A stretch of 64,000 nt of DNA, from positions 112,421 to 176,420 of the forward strand of contig NZ_JADGEW010000003.1 of NCBI RefSeq assembly GCF_016744155.1, given 5' to 3'. The stretch comes from Amphritea sp. Its GTDB lineage: Bacteria > Pseudomonadota > Gammaproteobacteria > Pseudomonadales > Balneatricaceae. Made by a program: the position numbers and the translations under genes. A model generated the notes under the pieces. That model was given only the letters and a program-made list of their open reading frames with translations. It searched no databases and was not told where the DNA came from. Below, piece after piece: positions 1-11,000 of this stretch (the stretch's first letter is position 1; every line of letters starts with the position of its first letter).

Positions 1-545
<545 letters not shown>

Positions 546-547
546 TC

Positions 548-1759
548 ATGAGCTTAAGAAATATTCTTGATAAAATGGAGCCGCATTTCCATAAAGGCGG
601 CAGGTATGAAAACTGGTATGCGCTGTATGAAGCAGCCGATACTATTTTCTACACTCCGGGTCATGTGACTAAGACAGCTGCACACGTACGTGACGCAGTT
701 GACCTTAAGCGAATGATGATCCTGGTTTGGGCCTGTACTTTCCCGGCTGTTTTCTTTGGTTTGTACAACGTAGGTCTGCAGGCAAACACTGCAATGGCAA
801 CGTTGGGCTTAACTGAACCAACAACCTGGCAGGGTGGTCTTGCCGCAGTATTTACCGGTTTTAATCCGGATAGTCTGTGGGATAACATCATTCATGGTGC
901 GATGTACTGGCTTCCTATCTACATGACTACCTTTATAGTCGGTGGTTTCTGGGAAGTGCTGTTCGCGATGAAGCGTGGCCACGAAATTAACGAAGGTTTC
1001 TTCGTTACTTCTATACTGTTTGCTCTGATCTTGCCGCCATCAATTCCATTGTGGCAGGTTGCTCTGGGCATCAGCTTCGGTATTGTTATCGGTAAAGAAG
1101 TTTTCGGTGGAACGGGTAAAAACTTCCTTAACCCAGCGCTGACCGGACGTGCATTCTTGTTCTTCGCATATCCTGCGCAGATGTCAGGTGATGCAATCTG
1201 GACTGCGGTTGACGGTTTCTCTGGAGCTACGCCATTAAGTCTGGCTGCTGCAGGCGGTGTTGATGCTATTCTTGCTCAGAATATAACCTGGTTTGATGCC
1301 TTTATCGGTACCATTCAGGGTTCTGTTGGTGAGGTCTCTACCTTTGCAATTGCATTGGGTGGTGCGGTACTACTGATCGCTAAAGTGGCTGCCTGGCGGA
1401 TTGTTGCCGGTGTGTTCCTGGGTATGACTGTCATGGCTACCCTGTTTAACATCATGGGATCTGATACCAACGCAATGTTTGCTTTGCCTTTCTACTGGCA
1501 TATGGTGTTGGGTGGTTTCGCCTTCGGTATGTTCTTTATGGCAACCGATCCGATTTCAGCTTCAATGACAAATACTGGTAAGTGGGTCTTCGGAGCGCTG
1601 ATCGGTGTGATGGTAGTTCTTATTCGGGTAGTTAACCCTGCATTCCCTGAGGGAATGATGTTGGCGATTCTATTCGGTAACCTGTTTGCGCCACTGATCG
1701 ATAACTTTGTCGTTCAGGCGAACATCAAGCGGAGGGCTCTACGCAATGTCAGCAAGTAA
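548..1759 (+). CDS. nqrB: Na+-NQR subunit B (membrane, covalent FMN)
   Basis: Integral membrane subunit of Na+-NQR, 403 residues, with about ten hydrophobic segments. It carries the flavinylation motif SGAT (…[10 protein letters not shown]…); the threonine at about residue 228 is the expected attachment site of a phosphoester-linked FMN, put there by ApbE, which is encoded downstream. NqrB is known to carry riboflavin/FMN in the sodium path. The gene follows nqrA by 2 bp and overlaps the start of nqrC by 14 bp, so translation is probably coupled. Confidence 0.97.
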   Translation: MSLRNILDKMEPHFHKGGRYENWYALYEAADTIFYTPGHVTKTAAHVRDAVDLKRMMILVWACTFPAVFFGLYNVGLQANTAMATLGLTEPTTWQGGLAAVFTGFNPDSLWDNIIHGAMYWLPIYMTTFIVGGFWEVLFAMKRGHEINEGFFVTSILFALILPPSIPLWQVALGISFGIVIGKEVFGGTGKNFLNPALTGRAFLFFAYPAQMSGDAIWTAVDGFSGATPLSLAAAGGVDAILAQNITWFDAFIGTIQGSVGEVSTFAIALGGAVLLIAKVAAWRIVAGVFLGMTVMATLFNIMGSDTNAMFALPFYWHMVLGGFAFGMFFMATDPISASMTNTGKWVFGALIGVMVVLIRVVNPAFPEGMMLAILFGNLFAPLIDNFVVQANIKRRALRNVSK

Positions 1760-2534
1760 AGATTCCATCGGGAGAACAATTACCGTTGCTGTTTTGCTTT
1801 GTGTGGTCTGCTCCGTTGTTGTATCAGCGTCAGCAGTACTGCTTAGACCATTACAGATAGCTAACAAGAACCTTGACCGTCAGACCAACATTCTTGCTGC
1901 AGCTGGCATCGCCACTGCAGGTCAGGATGTTCCGGCTCTATTCGCTCAGGTTATCGAAAAGCGTTTTGTTGATCTACGCTCCGGTAAGTACACTGAAGTG
2001 GCTGACCCGGCGCGTTACGATGCCAAAAAAGCAGCTAAAGAGAGCGACACTGGTGTGGCTCTTGAGCGCGGTTTAGACATCGCTTCAATCAAGTATCAGG
2101 CGAAAGTGATGCCGGTATACCTGGTTAAGAAGCAGAGCGGCGAAGGCTTTGAAAAAATGATCCTTCCTGTGCATGGTTATGGCCTTTGGTCAACTTTGTA
2201 CGGATTCCTGGCGTTAGAAGCTGACCTCAATACTGTTGTAGGTTTTGGTTTCTATTCTCATGCCGAGACTCCGGGACTGGGTGGTGAAGTTGATAATCCA
2301 AACTGGAAAGCTCAGTGGCCTGGTAAGCAGGTATATCCTGCGGGTTCTATGGAACCAGCATTGGGTCTGATCAAGGGTAGTGTTAACCCTGGGTCAGCCA
2401 ATGCTAAGCATCAGATCGATGGTTTATCCGGTGCAACTTTGACCAGTGTTGGCGTTTCTAACCTGGTTAAGTTCTGGATGGGTGAGAATGGTTATGCGCC
2501 ATTCCTGTCTAATCTGAAAGCAGGGGGGGCGTAA
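1746..2534 (+). CDS. nqrC: Na+-NQR subunit C (periplasmic-facing, covalent FMN)
   Basis: 262-residue subunit with one N-terminal membrane helix (about residues 9-33) and a soluble FMN-binding domain. The motif SGAT (…[10 protein letters not shown]…) puts the flavinylated threonine at about residue 231. The start chosen is the ATG inside the end of nqrB, preceded by GGAGG; the longer frame from base 1707 would add residues not seen in NqrC. NqrC passes electrons from the NqrF iron-sulfur centre towards NqrB. Confidence 0.96.
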   Translation: MSASKDSIGRTITVAVLLCVVCSVVVSASAVLLRPLQIANKNLDRQTNILAAAGIATAGQDVPALFAQVIEKRFVDLRSGKYTEVADPARYDAKKAAKESDTGVALERGLDIASIKYQAKVMPVYLVKKQSGEGFEKMILPVHGYGLWSTLYGFLALEADLNTVVGFGFYSHAETPGLGGEVDNPNWKAQWPGKQVYPAGSMEPALGLIKGSVNPGSANAKHQIDGLSGATLTSVGVSNLVKFWMGENGYAPFLSNLKAGGA

Positions 2535-2537
2535 TTT

Positions 2538-3197
2538 ATGTCTCAAGTTAAAGAAGTCCTACTAGGACCTATTTTTACTAATAACCCGATCGGTTTGCAG
2601 ATCCTTGGTATCTGTTCCGCGTTGGCGGTAACTTCAAACCTGGGTACGGCATTTGTAATGTCACTAGCGGTTATTGTGGTAACAGCGTTTTCTAACCTGT
2701 TTATCTCAATTATCCGTAATCAGATTCCGGGTAATATCCGGATCATCTGTCAGATGGCGATCATTGCATCTTTGGTAATCGTGGTTGACCAGATTCTTAA
2801 AGCTTACGCTTATGATATTTCTAAGCAGCTTTCTGTATTCGTAGGTCTGATCATTACCAACTGTATCGTAATGGGACGTGCTGAAGCCTTCGCGATGAAG
2901 AACCCTCCTGGGATCTCTTTCCTCGATGGTATCGGTAACGGTCTTGGTTACGGTGTGGTACTGATATTCGTTGGCTTCCTGAGAGAGCTGTTTGGTGCTG
3001 GTAAGCTGTTCGGTATCGAAGTGCTGCCACTGGTAACTGATGGTGGCTGGTATATGGCTAACGGTATGATGCTGTTACCGCCGAGCGCGTTCTTTATCAT
3101 CGGCATGTTCATCTGGCTGGTTCGTACCTTTAAGACAGATCAGGTCGAAGCTCCAGAATTTGAACTGGCGAAGAACTCTAAGAAGGAGGCTGTGTGA
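2538..3197 (+). CDS. nqrD: Na+-NQR subunit D
   Basis: 219-residue polytopic membrane protein, paralogous to NqrE. Conserved cysteines at about residues 26 (ILGICSA) and 109 ([11 protein letters not shown]) are, from family knowledge, ligands of the intramembrane iron centre shared with NqrE. The [14 protein letters not shown] signature is typical of the NqrD/RnfE family; the operon context separates it from RnfE. The stop overlaps the nqrE start. Confidence 0.96.
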   Translation: MSQVKEVLLGPIFTNNPIGLQILGICSALAVTSNLGTAFVMSLAVIVVTAFSNLFISIIRNQIPGNIRIICQMAIIASLVIVVDQILKAYAYDISKQLSVFVGLIITNCIVMGRAEAFAMKNPPGISFLDGIGNGLGYGVVLIFVGFLRELFGAGKLFGIEVLPLVTDGGWYMANGMMLLPPSAFFIIGMFIWLVRTFKTDQVEAPEFELAKNSKKEAV

Positions 3198-3805
3198 TGG
3201 AACAGTACATCAGCCTTGCTGTTAAGGCGATTTTCGTTGAAAACATGGCGCTGGCCTTCTTCCTGGGGATGTGTACATTCCTGGCGATCTCTAAGAAGGT
3301 TCAAACTGCGCTGGGTCTGGGTATTGCTGTTATCGTAGTACTAGCTATTACGACACCTATCAATAACCTGATCTTTAATCTGCTGCTTCGTGAAGGTGCG
3401 CTGGCTTGGGCCGGTTATCCTGAAGTTGATCTTAGCTTCCTGGGCTATATCTCTTATATCGGTGTAATCGCTGCGATTGTACAGATTCTGGAGATGTTCC
3501 TGGATAAGTACGTACCTGTACTCTACAACGCGCTGGGTGTGTTCCTGCCGCTGATTACAGTGAACTGTGCCATCATGGGTGCGGCGCTGTTTATGGTAGA
3601 GCGTGACTACACTTTCGGTGAGTCCGTTGTATATGGTACTGGTGCTGGTGTCGGCTGGGCGTTGGCGATCACCGCTCTGGCAGGTATCCGAGAAAAACTG
3701 AAATACAGCGACGTACCGGAAGGTCTGCGTGGCTTGGGTATCACCTTCATTACTGTTGGTCTGATGTCCCTTGGTTTCATGTCTTTTTCTGGCGTGCAGC
3801 TTTAA
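3197..3805 (+). CDS. nqrE: Na+-NQR subunit E
   Basis: 202-residue membrane subunit with about six helices. Cysteines at about residues 26 (LGMCTFLA) and 124 (TVNCAIMG) match the iron-ligand cysteines of NqrE. The ATG at 3197 overlaps the nqrD stop and lies 7 bp after a full AAGGAGG Shine-Dalgarno, so it is preferred over the in-frame GTG three bases earlier. It forms the iron-containing membrane pair with NqrD. Confidence 0.96.
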   Translation: MEQYISLAVKAIFVENMALAFFLGMCTFLAISKKVQTALGLGIAVIVVLAITTPINNLIFNLLLREGALAWAGYPEVDLSFLGYISYIGVIAAIVQILEMFLDKYVPVLYNALGVFLPLITVNCAIMGAALFMVERDYTFGESVVYGTGAGVGWALAITALAGIREKLKYSDVPEGLRGLGITFITVGLMSLGFMSFSGVQL

Positions 3806-3843
3806 TTGCTGTCACATGATCAACTAAAGGAAGGATTAAGCTA

Positions 3844-5070
3844 ATGAATGCAGAAATCGTCCTCGGCGTTGTCATGTTTACCGCGGTAGTGCTTGCACTA
3901 GTCGCGGTAATTCTGGCAGCCCGTTCAAAACTAGTTAGCTCCGGTGATGTGACTATTCGCATCAACGAAGATGACAAAAAAACTATTACAGTACCTGCTG
4001 GCGGTAAACTGCTGCAGACCCTGGCTGAGAAGGGGATCTTTATCCCGTCTGCCTGTGGTGGCGGTGGTACCTGTGCTCAGTGTAAGTGTCAGGTTCTTGA
4101 TGGCGGTGGTTCAATGCTACCAACTGAAGAATCTCACTTCACTATGCGTGAAGCTAAAGAGGGATGGCGTCTTTCTTGTCAGGTTGCTGTTAAACAGGAT
4201 ATGGAGCTGGAACTCGAAGAAGAAATCTTCGGCGTTCAGAAGTGGGAATGTACTGTTGAATCCAACCCTAACGTTGCCACCTTTATCAAGGAATTGACTT
4301 TGCGTCTGCCTGAAGGTGAAAACGTTGACTTCCGCGCCGGTGGTTACGTTCAGCTTGAATGTCCGCCACACGAAGTGCACTACAAAGACTTCGATATTGA
4401 GGAAGAGTATCGCGGAGACTGGGATAAGTTTGACCAGTGGCGTTATGTATCGAAAGTGACTGAAAACACTATTCGTGCATACTCTATGGCAAACTATCCG
4501 GAAGAACGTGGTGTGGTTAAGTTCAACATCCGTATCGCTTCTCCGCCACCGGGTACTGATGTTGCCCCTGGTATCATGTCTTCTTACGTATTCAGCCTGA
4601 AGCCGGGTGATAAGATTACCGTTTACGGACCATTTGGTGAGTTCTTCGCTAAAGATACCGAAAACGAGATGGTCTTCATCGGTGGTGGTGCTGGTATGGC
4701 GCCTATGCGTTCCCATATCTTCGATCAGCTGAAGCGTCTGAACTCTAAGCGTAAGATCTCTTTCTGGTATGGTGCACGTTCACTACGTGAGTGCTTCTAT
4801 AATGAAGAGTACGACATGTTGGCCGCTGAGAATGATAACTTCAAGTGGCATCTTGCTCTGTCTGATCCGCAAGCGGAAGACAACTGGGATGGCATGACTG
4901 GTTTCATTCACAATGTATTGTTTGATAACTATCTGAAGGAGCATGAAGCGCCTGAAGATTGTGAATACTACATGTGTGGACCACCAATGATGAACTCCGC
5001 TGTTATCCAGATGCTGGTTGATCTGGGAGTTGAACGGGAAAATATCTTCCTCGACGACTTTGGTGGCTGA
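3844..5070 (+). CDS. nqrF: Na+-NQR subunit F (NADH dehydrogenase, 2Fe-2S/FAD)
   Basis: Electron-input subunit, 408 residues. It has one N-terminal helix (about 5-25), then a plant-type ferredoxin domain with cysteines near residues 71, 77, 80 and 112 ([11 protein letters not shown] … SCQ), then a ferredoxin-reductase domain with the FAD motif RAYSMANYP and an NADH-binding half ending in the CGPPMM…DDFGG segment. It oxidises NADH on the cytoplasmic side. Preceded by AAGGAAGG. Confidence 0.97.
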   Translation: MNAEIVLGVVMFTAVVLALVAVILAARSKLVSSGDVTIRINEDDKKTITVPAGGKLLQTLAEKGIFIPSACGGGGTCAQCKCQVLDGGGSMLPTEESHFTMREAKEGWRLSCQVAVKQDMELELEEEIFGVQKWECTVESNPNVATFIKELTLRLPEGENVDFRAGGYVQLECPPHEVHYKDFDIEEEYRGDWDKFDQWRYVSKVTENTIRAYSMANYPEERGVVKFNIRIASPPPGTDVAPGIMSSYVFSLKPGDKITVYGPFGEFFAKDTENEMVFIGGGAGMAPMRSHIFDQLKRLNSKRKISFWYGARSLRECFYNEEYDMLAAENDNFKWHLALSDPQAEDNWDGMTGFIHNVLFDNYLKEHEAPEDCEYYMCGPPMMNSAVIQMLVDLGVERENIFLDDFGG

Positions 5071-5077
5071 TCATCTT

Positions 5078-6115
5078 ATGTCTGTAATAACCAGACATAC
5101 TCTAAAACGGCCGGCAGCTTTGCTGCTGGCCGCTTCGTTTCTGTTTCTTGCGGCTTTGACTGGCTGTAGTAAACAACCTCAAATTGTCAGCCATCAAGGG
5201 CCGACGATGGGTACTAGCTTCTCTGTGAAGTGGGTATCAGTCGATAGCGAAACTGACAAAGCGTTACCCGCTGAGATCAACCGGTTACTGGTTGAAATAA
5301 ATAACAGCATGTCTACCTATCAGAAAGATTCAGAGCTCAGCCGCATCAATCAGATGCCGGTGGGAGAAGCTGTAATCCTGTCTGAAGGATTGAATGAAGT
5401 ATTACATCAGGCTTTAGAGATTAGCCATTCATCAGCAGGTGCATTTGATGTCACTGTTGGTCCTCTGGTTAATCTGTGGGGCTTTGGTCCGGATGGGCGA
5501 GTAATTCGGGCACCCGAAGAGAAAGAAATACAACAACTGAAGGAGCGGGTAGGTTATCGGTACCTTCAGTTAGACGGTAATCAATTGATCCGCCAGCGTG
5601 ATCTCTATATCGATCTATCTGCAATTGCGAAAGGTTATGCTGTAGATCAGGTAGCCAAGCTACTTGAAGCTGCGGGCATCAGTGTTTATCTGGCTGAGAT
5701 AGGCGGTGAGTTGCGAGCACGTGGTAATAAGCCCGATGGCAATCACTGGAAAGTGGCTATTGAAGCACCAGTTGTGGGTGATCGTAAAATTCAGCGTATA
5801 ATCGCTGTTAAAGATATAGGTATTGCCACTTCCGGTGATTATCGAAATTATTTTGAGGAAGACGGTATTCGTTTTTCTCATACGATTGACCCATCGACGG
5901 GGCAGCCAATCAAACATAAGTTGGCATCCGTTACGGTTCTTGCCGATGATTGCGCTACCGCTGACGCGCTGGCCACGGCGATGATGGTGCTAGGGCCTGA
6001 TAAGGCTGAAGCCTATGCTGAACAGCAGGGTGTAGAAGCATTAATGATTGTAAAGTCTGACACAGGCTTTACTGAAAAGATGACGCCGGGTTTTAACAAC
6101 TACCTGGTGGAGTGA
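5078..6115 (+). CDS. apbE: FAD:protein FMN transferase (ApbE), lipoprotein
   Basis: Transfers FMN from FAD to the SGAT threonines of NqrB and NqrC. From the ATG at 5078 the protein has 345 residues, with a lipoprotein signal ending LAALTGC (Cys about 30), so it acts at the periplasmic face. The longer frame starting at 5018 inside nqrF lacks a signal-like start. Motifs such as GPTMGTSF and ATSGDYRNYF … HTIDPSTG are characteristic of ApbE. Its place between nqrF and nqrM fits maturation of the complex. Confidence 0.95.
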   Translation: MSVITRHTLKRPAALLLAASFLFLAALTGCSKQPQIVSHQGPTMGTSFSVKWVSVDSETDKALPAEINRLLVEINNSMSTYQKDSELSRINQMPVGEAVILSEGLNEVLHQALEISHSSAGAFDVTVGPLVNLWGFGPDGRVIRAPEEKEIQQLKERVGYRYLQLDGNQLIRQRDLYIDLSAIAKGYAVDQVAKLLEAAGISVYLAEIGGELRARGNKPDGNHWKVAIEAPVVGDRKIQRIIAVKDIGIATSGDYRNYFEEDGIRFSHTIDPSTGQPIKHKLASVTVLADDCATADALATAMMVLGPDKAEAYAEQQGVEALMIVKSDTGFTEKMTPGFNNYLVE

Positions 6116-6125
6116 GGAATAAACA

Positions 6126-6356
6126 ATGAGTACTATGATTCTGTCGTTTTTCGTATTGGGCCTGGTTATTTTAGGTATGTCTGTCGGCGTGATTATGGGG
6201 CGTAAACCTATCGCAGGTTCTTGTGGTGGTCTTGCTAATGTGGGTATTGAGGGCGAGTGCTCTATCTGTGGTGGTAATCCGGCTAAATGTGATGAAGAGC
6301 AAGAGAACCAGAAGACTGATAAAGCAGCGGACCTGAGCTACGAAGTTAAGTCCTGA
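6126..6356 (+). CDS. nqrM: Na+-NQR maturation protein NqrM (DUF539)
   Basis: 76-residue protein with one N-terminal membrane helix and four cysteines (about residues 33, 45, 48, 55; SCGG … CSICGG … C). This is the pattern of NqrM, the small protein needed to install iron in NqrD/NqrE. It is the last gene of the nqr operon. It is short, but the cysteine spacing and position leave little doubt. Confidence 0.94.
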   Translation: MSTMILSFFVLGLVILGMSVGVIMGRKPIAGSCGGLANVGIEGECSICGGNPAKCDEEQENQKTDKAADLSYEVKS

Positions 6357-6481
6357 TAGTCTGACCTAAAGGTTAATTTTAGTCGGTATCGGTTAGGGTT
6401 ATGCTCATTTAGATGAATAATTATGCTGGGCTTCTAATAGTATTTAAGTTGATAAAAATTCACAGTTAATAGGGGAAAGAG

Positions 6482-7882
6482 ATGGCTGTATATGACTATG
6501 ATGTCATTGTACTAGGGTCCGGTCCTGCCGGTGAAGGTGCGGCAATGAACGCGGCGAAGAAAGGGCGTCGCGTTGCCGTGATTGAGTCGCAGGACTCTGT
6601 AGGTGGTAACTGTACTCACAAAGGGACTATTCCATCTAAGGCTCTGCGTCACTCGGTAAAACAGATCATCGAGTTCAACACTAACCCTATGTTCCGGGAC
6701 ATCGGTGAGCCACGCTGGTTCTCTTTTCCTAAAGTTTTAAAGCGTGCGGAAAAGGTTATTTCCAATCAGGTTATGATGCGGACAAACTTCTACGCCCGTA
6801 ACCGTATCGATCTGTTTTTTGGTCTGGCTGAGTTCGTAGACAAGAATACGGTGCTGGTTAAAGGGACCATTAACGGCGATGAAACACTGCGCGCCAAGAA
6901 TGTCATTATCGCAACGGGCTCTCGTCCTTACACGCCTGAAGATATAGATTTTTCTCATCCCCGTATTTACAACAGTGATACGATTCTTAAGCTGAGTCAT
7001 ACACCGCGCACGCTGATTATTTATGGTGCCGGTGTTATCGGTTCCGAGTACGCGTCTATCTTTAGTGGTCTGGGTGTTAAAGTTGACCTGATCGATTCTA
7101 TGGGGCGCCTGCTCTCCTTCCTAGATGCAGAAATCTCTGATTCCCTGAGTTATCACTTTAGAAATAACGCGGTTAAGATTCGTCACAACGAGTTTTACGA
7201 AAAAGTTGTGGCCGATGAGCGGGGCGTTACGCTAACCCTGAAGTCCGGCAAAATGATCCGTGCGGATGCTTTCTTGTGGTGTAATGGGCGTACCGGTAAT
7301 ACCGATATGCTTAAACTCGAGAATGTTGGCCTTGAAGCCAATGGTCGTGGCCAGATAGAAGTTGATGATCACTATCGTACCAAGATTGATGGTATGTATG
7401 CCTGTGGTGATGTTATTGGCTGGCCTGCTCTGGCATCAGCGGCATTGGACCAAGGGCGTGCAGCCTCTTCTGACATGCTAAATGCAGACGACTTCCGCTA
7501 TATCAATGATGTCCCAACTGGTATCTATACGATTCCTGAGATCAGTTCAATCGGTAAGACTGAAGAGCAGTTGACCGAAGAGTGTGTGCCTTACGAAGTA
7601 GGTCAGGCGTTCTTTAAAGATACTGCACGGGCACAGATCTCTGGTCAGCCTATCGGTATGTTGAAGATTCTTTTCAATCGGGAAACACTGGCCATACTGG
7701 GTATTCATTGCTTTGGTGATCAGGCTTCTGAGATCGTTCACATCGGTCAGGCAATCATGAATCAGGAAGGTGAAGCTAATACGATTAACTATTTCGTTAA
7801 TACGACCTTCAACTACCCAACGATGGCCGAAGCTTATCGGGTAGCAGCCATTGCGGGTCTGAACCGAATCGCTAATCTATAA
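6482..7882 (+). CDS. sthA: Soluble pyridine nucleotide transhydrogenase
   Basis: 466-residue FAD enzyme of the disulfide-reductase family that converts NADPH + NAD+ to NADP+ + NADH in the cytoplasm. The N-terminal [10 protein letters not shown] dinucleotide motif is present. The CxxxxC redox pair is reduced to a single Cys ([13 protein letters not shown]), which is diagnostic of SthA as opposed to lipoamide dehydrogenase. A second Rossmann motif ([13 protein letters not shown]) and the FAD-binding YACGDVIG follow. AGGGGAAAG ribosome site; its own 125-bp upstream gap; intrinsic terminator downstream. Confidence 0.95.
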   Translation: MAVYDYDVIVLGSGPAGEGAAMNAAKKGRRVAVIESQDSVGGNCTHKGTIPSKALRHSVKQIIEFNTNPMFRDIGEPRWFSFPKVLKRAEKVISNQVMMRTNFYARNRIDLFFGLAEFVDKNTVLVKGTINGDETLRAKNVIIATGSRPYTPEDIDFSHPRIYNSDTILKLSHTPRTLIIYGAGVIGSEYASIFSGLGVKVDLIDSMGRLLSFLDAEISDSLSYHFRNNAVKIRHNEFYEKVVADERGVTLTLKSGKMIRADAFLWCNGRTGNTDMLKLENVGLEANGRGQIEVDDHYRTKIDGMYACGDVIGWPALASAALDQGRAASSDMLNADDFRYINDVPTGIYTIPEISSIGKTEEQLTEECVPYEVGQAFFKDTARAQISGQPIGMLKILFNRETLAILGIHCFGDQASEIVHIGQAIMNQEGEANTINYFVNTTFNYPTMAEAYRVAAIAGLNRIANL

Positions 7883-7894
7883 CCTGTAAAGCAG

Positions 7895-7924
7895 ACAAAA
7901 AAACCGCCTATGGGCGGTTTTTTT
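7895..7924 (+). terminator. Intrinsic terminator after sthA
   Basis: An A-rich run, then ACCGCC-TATG-GGCGGT and a run of seven or eight T. The A run on the other side would let it also end the convergent minus-strand unit. Confidence 0.9.
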
Positions 7925-7938
7925 ACACTTGAAACTGC

Positions 7939-8244
7939 TTAGTCAGGTTTCTTGTCTTTTGGCTTCTCAGGGTCTTTGTAAAACCCATCTTCGTAATAGG
8001 TGCCGGTCACACCAAGCTTTTTCTCGACCCAACGATTGTAATGTTTCCAGATGAAGAAGCCTGGCGTCATGGCGATCATAATACCCAGCATCAGTCCTGA
8101 TCCTGAATACTCCGCTGGTAGCTGAGCGGTAACCCAATCGTAGAAGCCACTCTTGTCCATCACCAGGTAGTATCCCGCCAGAAAGAGTAAGCCAAACGCT
8201 GTGGCGATATGGTGTAGTAGTTTATTGTGTGAACTTTCAGACAT
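7939..8244 (-). CDS. Small two-helix membrane protein, unknown function
   Basis: 101 residues with two hydrophobic segments (about 14-30 and 47-66) and a very charged lysine-rich tail (KDPEKPKDKKPD). I do not recognise a named family. It lies 8 bp after the Tus-like gene, so it is probably the last gene of the PilZ-Tus unit and ends against the sthA terminator. The real coding status is supported by tight packing and normal composition. Confidence 0.7.
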   Translation of the reverse strand: MSESSHNKLLHHIATAFGLLFLAGYYLVMDKSGFYDWVTAQLPAEYSGSGLMLGIMIAMTPGFFIWKHYNRWVEKKLGVTGTYYEDGFYKDPEKPKDKKPD

Positions 8245-8252
8245 GCAGTGGA

Positions 8253-9104
8253 TTATCCCAGATAACGGTGAGCTCTCAAGCTTGGCAGAAAAGGTTGAGG
8301 ATCTATTTTAAGATCACTGCGTTCCAGCCTGCTCCTTGCCTCCGGAGGTATAAGAGGAGGCTCATTATACTCAGGTAGGCTAGGGTTTTCATCGTCCAGA
8401 GCCACAATAATAGGTAAAGATGTGTTGCGGGCTTTACGGAGCATCTGTTCTTCCTGCTTCCAAAGCATATTAGCGCGTATGACCGGGACCTGGGTTTGAA
8501 TCTGAGCCAGCATATCGCCTGGACGCAGGTTTCCGACCGCCTGAAGCTGTAGTTGGATATGCGACTGGCTGGTATCCATCTTCAGTAGTCTTTCTTCAGC
8601 TTGTTGGGGGGTTAGCTTGCGTATGCTGCGGCCACTGGTATACCAACTGAAGCCAATCTTTATTGGCCGAGTTTCAATGACTGGAATCTGGCGATAACAT
8701 TGCTTCAAGTGGAGTCGCGATGCGCCTTGTCGGTGCAGGAGCTCTGCCAGTTTTTCTGTTCTATGGTGCAGGCTTTGCTGTAGTTCAGAAGATTGGCTAA
8801 GACGGTATTCGATGGCAAGCTTTTGAAACAGGGCTTTGGCTGTATTCAGTTCAATCGCACAACTGACAAGTTCTGCGTTTGCGCCTATCAGGCCGTGCTG
8901 GCTACGAGTTGTTCTGCCATCCTGATCATCCTGATACCAGATATCAGCATAAAGTGAGGCGGCCTGCTCGAGATTTGTAGCGGTTTTGCCAGGTAACCAA
9001 AAGGGCATCTGGCTTGCGCGTAAGCTATCGGTAAATTTTAGCAGTACCTGATTCAATTGAACCAGGCTGTCTACCAGGTCAATACTGTTAGTATTGCTCT
9101 TCAT
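8253..9104 (-). CDS. tus: Tus-like DNA replication terminus site-binding protein
   Basis: 283 residues. I aligned it by eye with remembered E. coli Tus: N-terminal IDLVDSLVQLNQ…F against YDLVDRLNTTFRQ…F; central YRQIPVIETRPIKIGFSW…IRKL against YRTLTVLHDPATLRFGW…IKNL; C-terminal LPIIVALDDEN…LPEYNE against PLIALINRDNGAGVPDVGE. Tus binds Ter sites and halts replication forks from one side. The similarity is spread along the whole protein, but identity is low and Ter specificity cannot be read. The start overlaps the end of the upstream PilZ gene by 17 bp. Confidence 0.82.
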   Translation of the reverse strand: MKSNTNSIDLVDSLVQLNQVLLKFTDSLRASQMPFWLPGKTATNLEQAASLYADIWYQDDQDGRTTRSQHGLIGANAELVSCAIELNTAKALFQKLAIEYRLSQSSELQQSLHHRTEKLAELLHRQGASRLHLKQCYRQIPVIETRPIKIGFSWYTSGRSIRKLTPQQAEERLLKMDTSQSHIQLQLQAVGNLRPGDMLAQIQTQVPVIRANMLWKQEEQMLRKARNTSLPIIVALDDENPSLPEYNEPPLIPPEARSRLERSDLKIDPQPFLPSLRAHRYLG

Positions 9105-9657
9105 TTATCAACTGTCTTTCACGGGCCTGAGTAGAGAGTATATAACGGGCGACGATCATTCGGCTGCTTTCTGGCAGGTCGGTGAATTCAACGCCGATTT
9201 TATATACTCCATCCTCTTCTCCTGAGTAAAGAACTTGTCCATACAGCAGGAGACCCGAGAAGGTTTCCTCAAAGACAACCTTCAGCGCAAGGTAGGTATT
9301 AAGAGGGATCGCTTCATTGCAGTCGAAGCTTAAACCGCCTTCACTCAGGCTGATCTCCTGAGCTGATAAATTTTCAAATTCAACATCGCTTTTAGCAACG
9401 GCCTGGGCTATCGCATCAATTTTATCGTTCATACTTTCAAGGTATGCAGCGATCGAGGGGTCTTTCTGAGCGATTTTCCGTAGGTGATAGTCATTATCGC
9501 TCCCCAAATTCTGGAGCTGAGTGAGTAGAAGAAAGAAAGGCGAAACCTCGAACTGAGTCGGTATTCGGCTGTGTTCCATCTCATCTTCCGTGATGATTTT
9601 ATAATCTACCGCTACTTTGCCATGTATGCGGAAATACTGGCGTCGTTCCTGATTCAA
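9088..9657 (-). CDS. PilZ-domain protein
   Basis: 189 residues. The N-terminal RRQYFR matches the RxxxR part and SEGGLSF (about residue 113) the [DN]xSxxG part of a PilZ c-di-GMP-binding domain, although the two parts are unusually far apart. A helical insert of about 80 residues lies between them. A PilZ-type protein also occupies this place between sthA and lolC in P. aeruginosa. It is the first gene of a minus-strand trio with the Tus-like gene; the ligand and target are unknown. Confidence 0.8.
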   Translation of the reverse strand: MNQERRQYFRIHGKVAVDYKIITEDEMEHSRIPTQFEVSPFFLLLTQLQNLGSDNDYHLRKIAQKDPSIAAYLESMNDKIDAIAQAVAKSDVEFENLSAQEISLSEGGLSFDCNEAIPLNTYLALKVVFEETFSGLLLYGQVLYSGEEDGVYKIGVEFTDLPESSRMIVARYILSTQARERQLINEEQY

Positions 9658-9755
9658 AGTTAAGCCCTCAAAGTAATCTCACATTACTCGAGTATAACGA
9701 ATATTATTCTGATTTTGTTAGAGAAATTTACTCGTCTGTGATTTAATCCTGCCCC

Positions 9756-11000
9756 ATGTTTAGACCATTCTCCTTGTACGTTGGGCTGCGTTATACCGCT
9801 GCCAAGCGGAGCAATAATTTTATCTCGTTCATCTCGTTAGTCTCAATGCTGGGGCTGATGCTGGGTGTGGCTGCGCTGATTGTCGTGCTTTCGGTGATGA
9901 ACGGTTTCGATCGCGAACTTAAAGATCGTATTCTTGGAATGGTGCCCCATGGCACTATATCGGATTACGGTAAACCACTGGAAAACTGGCAAACAGTGGC
10001 TGAAGCGGTAAACCTGCAACCCGGAGTAGTAGGCACAGCGCCCTATATACAGGCTCAGGGAATGCTCACCAATCGGGGTGTTGTACGTGGCGTCCTGATC
10101 AATGGTATTGAACCGGAACTGGAACAAAAAATCTCGATTCTGGGCAACCATATGAAAGCCGGCAGCCTGGATCAGCTGACGTCTAAAAGCTATGGAATTG
10201 TGCTGGGTTCGCTGTTGGCTCGTTCTATGGGAGCGGCCGTTGGCGATAAGATCACGCTGGTGTTACCCGAAGCTTCTATCAGTGTGGCGGGTGTTATTCC
10301 ACGGTTGAAACGTTTTACCGTTGTTGGACTGTTTGAGGTCGGGGCGGAGCTAGATGCAAACCTCGCCTATATCCATATAGATGATGCCGCCCGTATTAAG
10401 CGGATGAGCAGCGGAGTTGATGGTATTCGTTTGCAGTTTGATAATCTGTTTGAAGCGCCCTATAGAATTCGTCAGATTATTACCGATCTGGGCGAGTTTT
10501 ATCGGGCCAGTGACTGGACTCGAACCCACGGTAATCTGTTTCAGGCCATTCAGTTGGAAAAGAAGATGATCGGGTTACTGCTGTTTCTCATCGTTTTTGT
10601 GGCCGCGTTTAATATTGTCTCAACCTTGGTGATGGTGGTTACCGATAAGAAAGGTGATATCGCTATATTGAGAACCCTGGGTGCCACGCCGGGCCGAATT
10701 ATGCGCATTTTTATGGTGCAGGGCACGGTCATTGGCGTTATGGGAACCCTGTTAGGTTCTGCGCTGGGTATCGCCCTAGCCTTAACTATTACCGATCTAA
10801 TCGCTTGGGTTGAACAGGTTTTTGGTATTCAGTTCCTCAGTGCTGAGGTCTATTTCATCAGCTATCTGCCTTCTCAGCTAAGGCTGGGTGATGTTGTTAC
10901 TATTATCAGTGTAGCGCTGAGTATTAGTTTCCTGGCAACGCTTTATCCTGCCTGGCGTGCTTCTCGTACTCAACCTGCGGAGGCATTGCGCTATGAGTGA
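9756..11000 (+). CDS. lolC: Lipoprotein-releasing ABC permease, LolC/LolE type
   Basis: 414-residue inner-membrane protein of the LolC/E (MacB-like) family: one N-terminal helix (about 22-48), a large periplasmic domain, then three C-terminal helices (about 270-295, 318-345, 375-400). With LolD it extracts lipoproteins from the inner membrane for LolA. Only one such permease gene is present, whereas P. aeruginosa has lolC and lolE either side of lolD. It may therefore act as a homodimeric LolF-like hybrid. The stop overlaps the lolD start. Confidence 0.9.
   Translation: MFRPFSLYVGLRYTAAKRSNNFISFISLVSMLGLMLGVAALIVVLSVMNGFDRELKDRILGMVPHGTISDYGKPLENWQTVAEAVNLQPGVVGTAPYIQAQGMLTNRGVVRGVLINGIEPELEQKISILGNHMKAGSLDQLTSKSYGIVLGSLLARSMGAAVGDKITLVLPEASISVAGVIPRLKRFTVVGLFEVGAELDANLAYIHIDDAARIKRMSSGVDGIRLQFDNLFEAPYRIRQIITDLGEFYRASDWTRTHGNLFQAIQLEKKMIGLLLFLIVFVAAFNIVSTLVMVVTDKKGDIAILRTLGATPGRIMRIFMVQGTVIGVMGTLLGSALGIALALTITDLIAWVEQVFGIQFLSAEVYFISYLPSQLRLGDVVTIISVALSISFLATLYPAWRASRTQPAEALRYE

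Noticed and set aside
9711..9730. Possible Ter site near the PilZ-Tus promoter (ATTTTGTTAGAGAAA)
   Set aside because: It shares only short TTGT and AAA parts with the E. coli Ter core; in a region this AT-rich that is not evidence.
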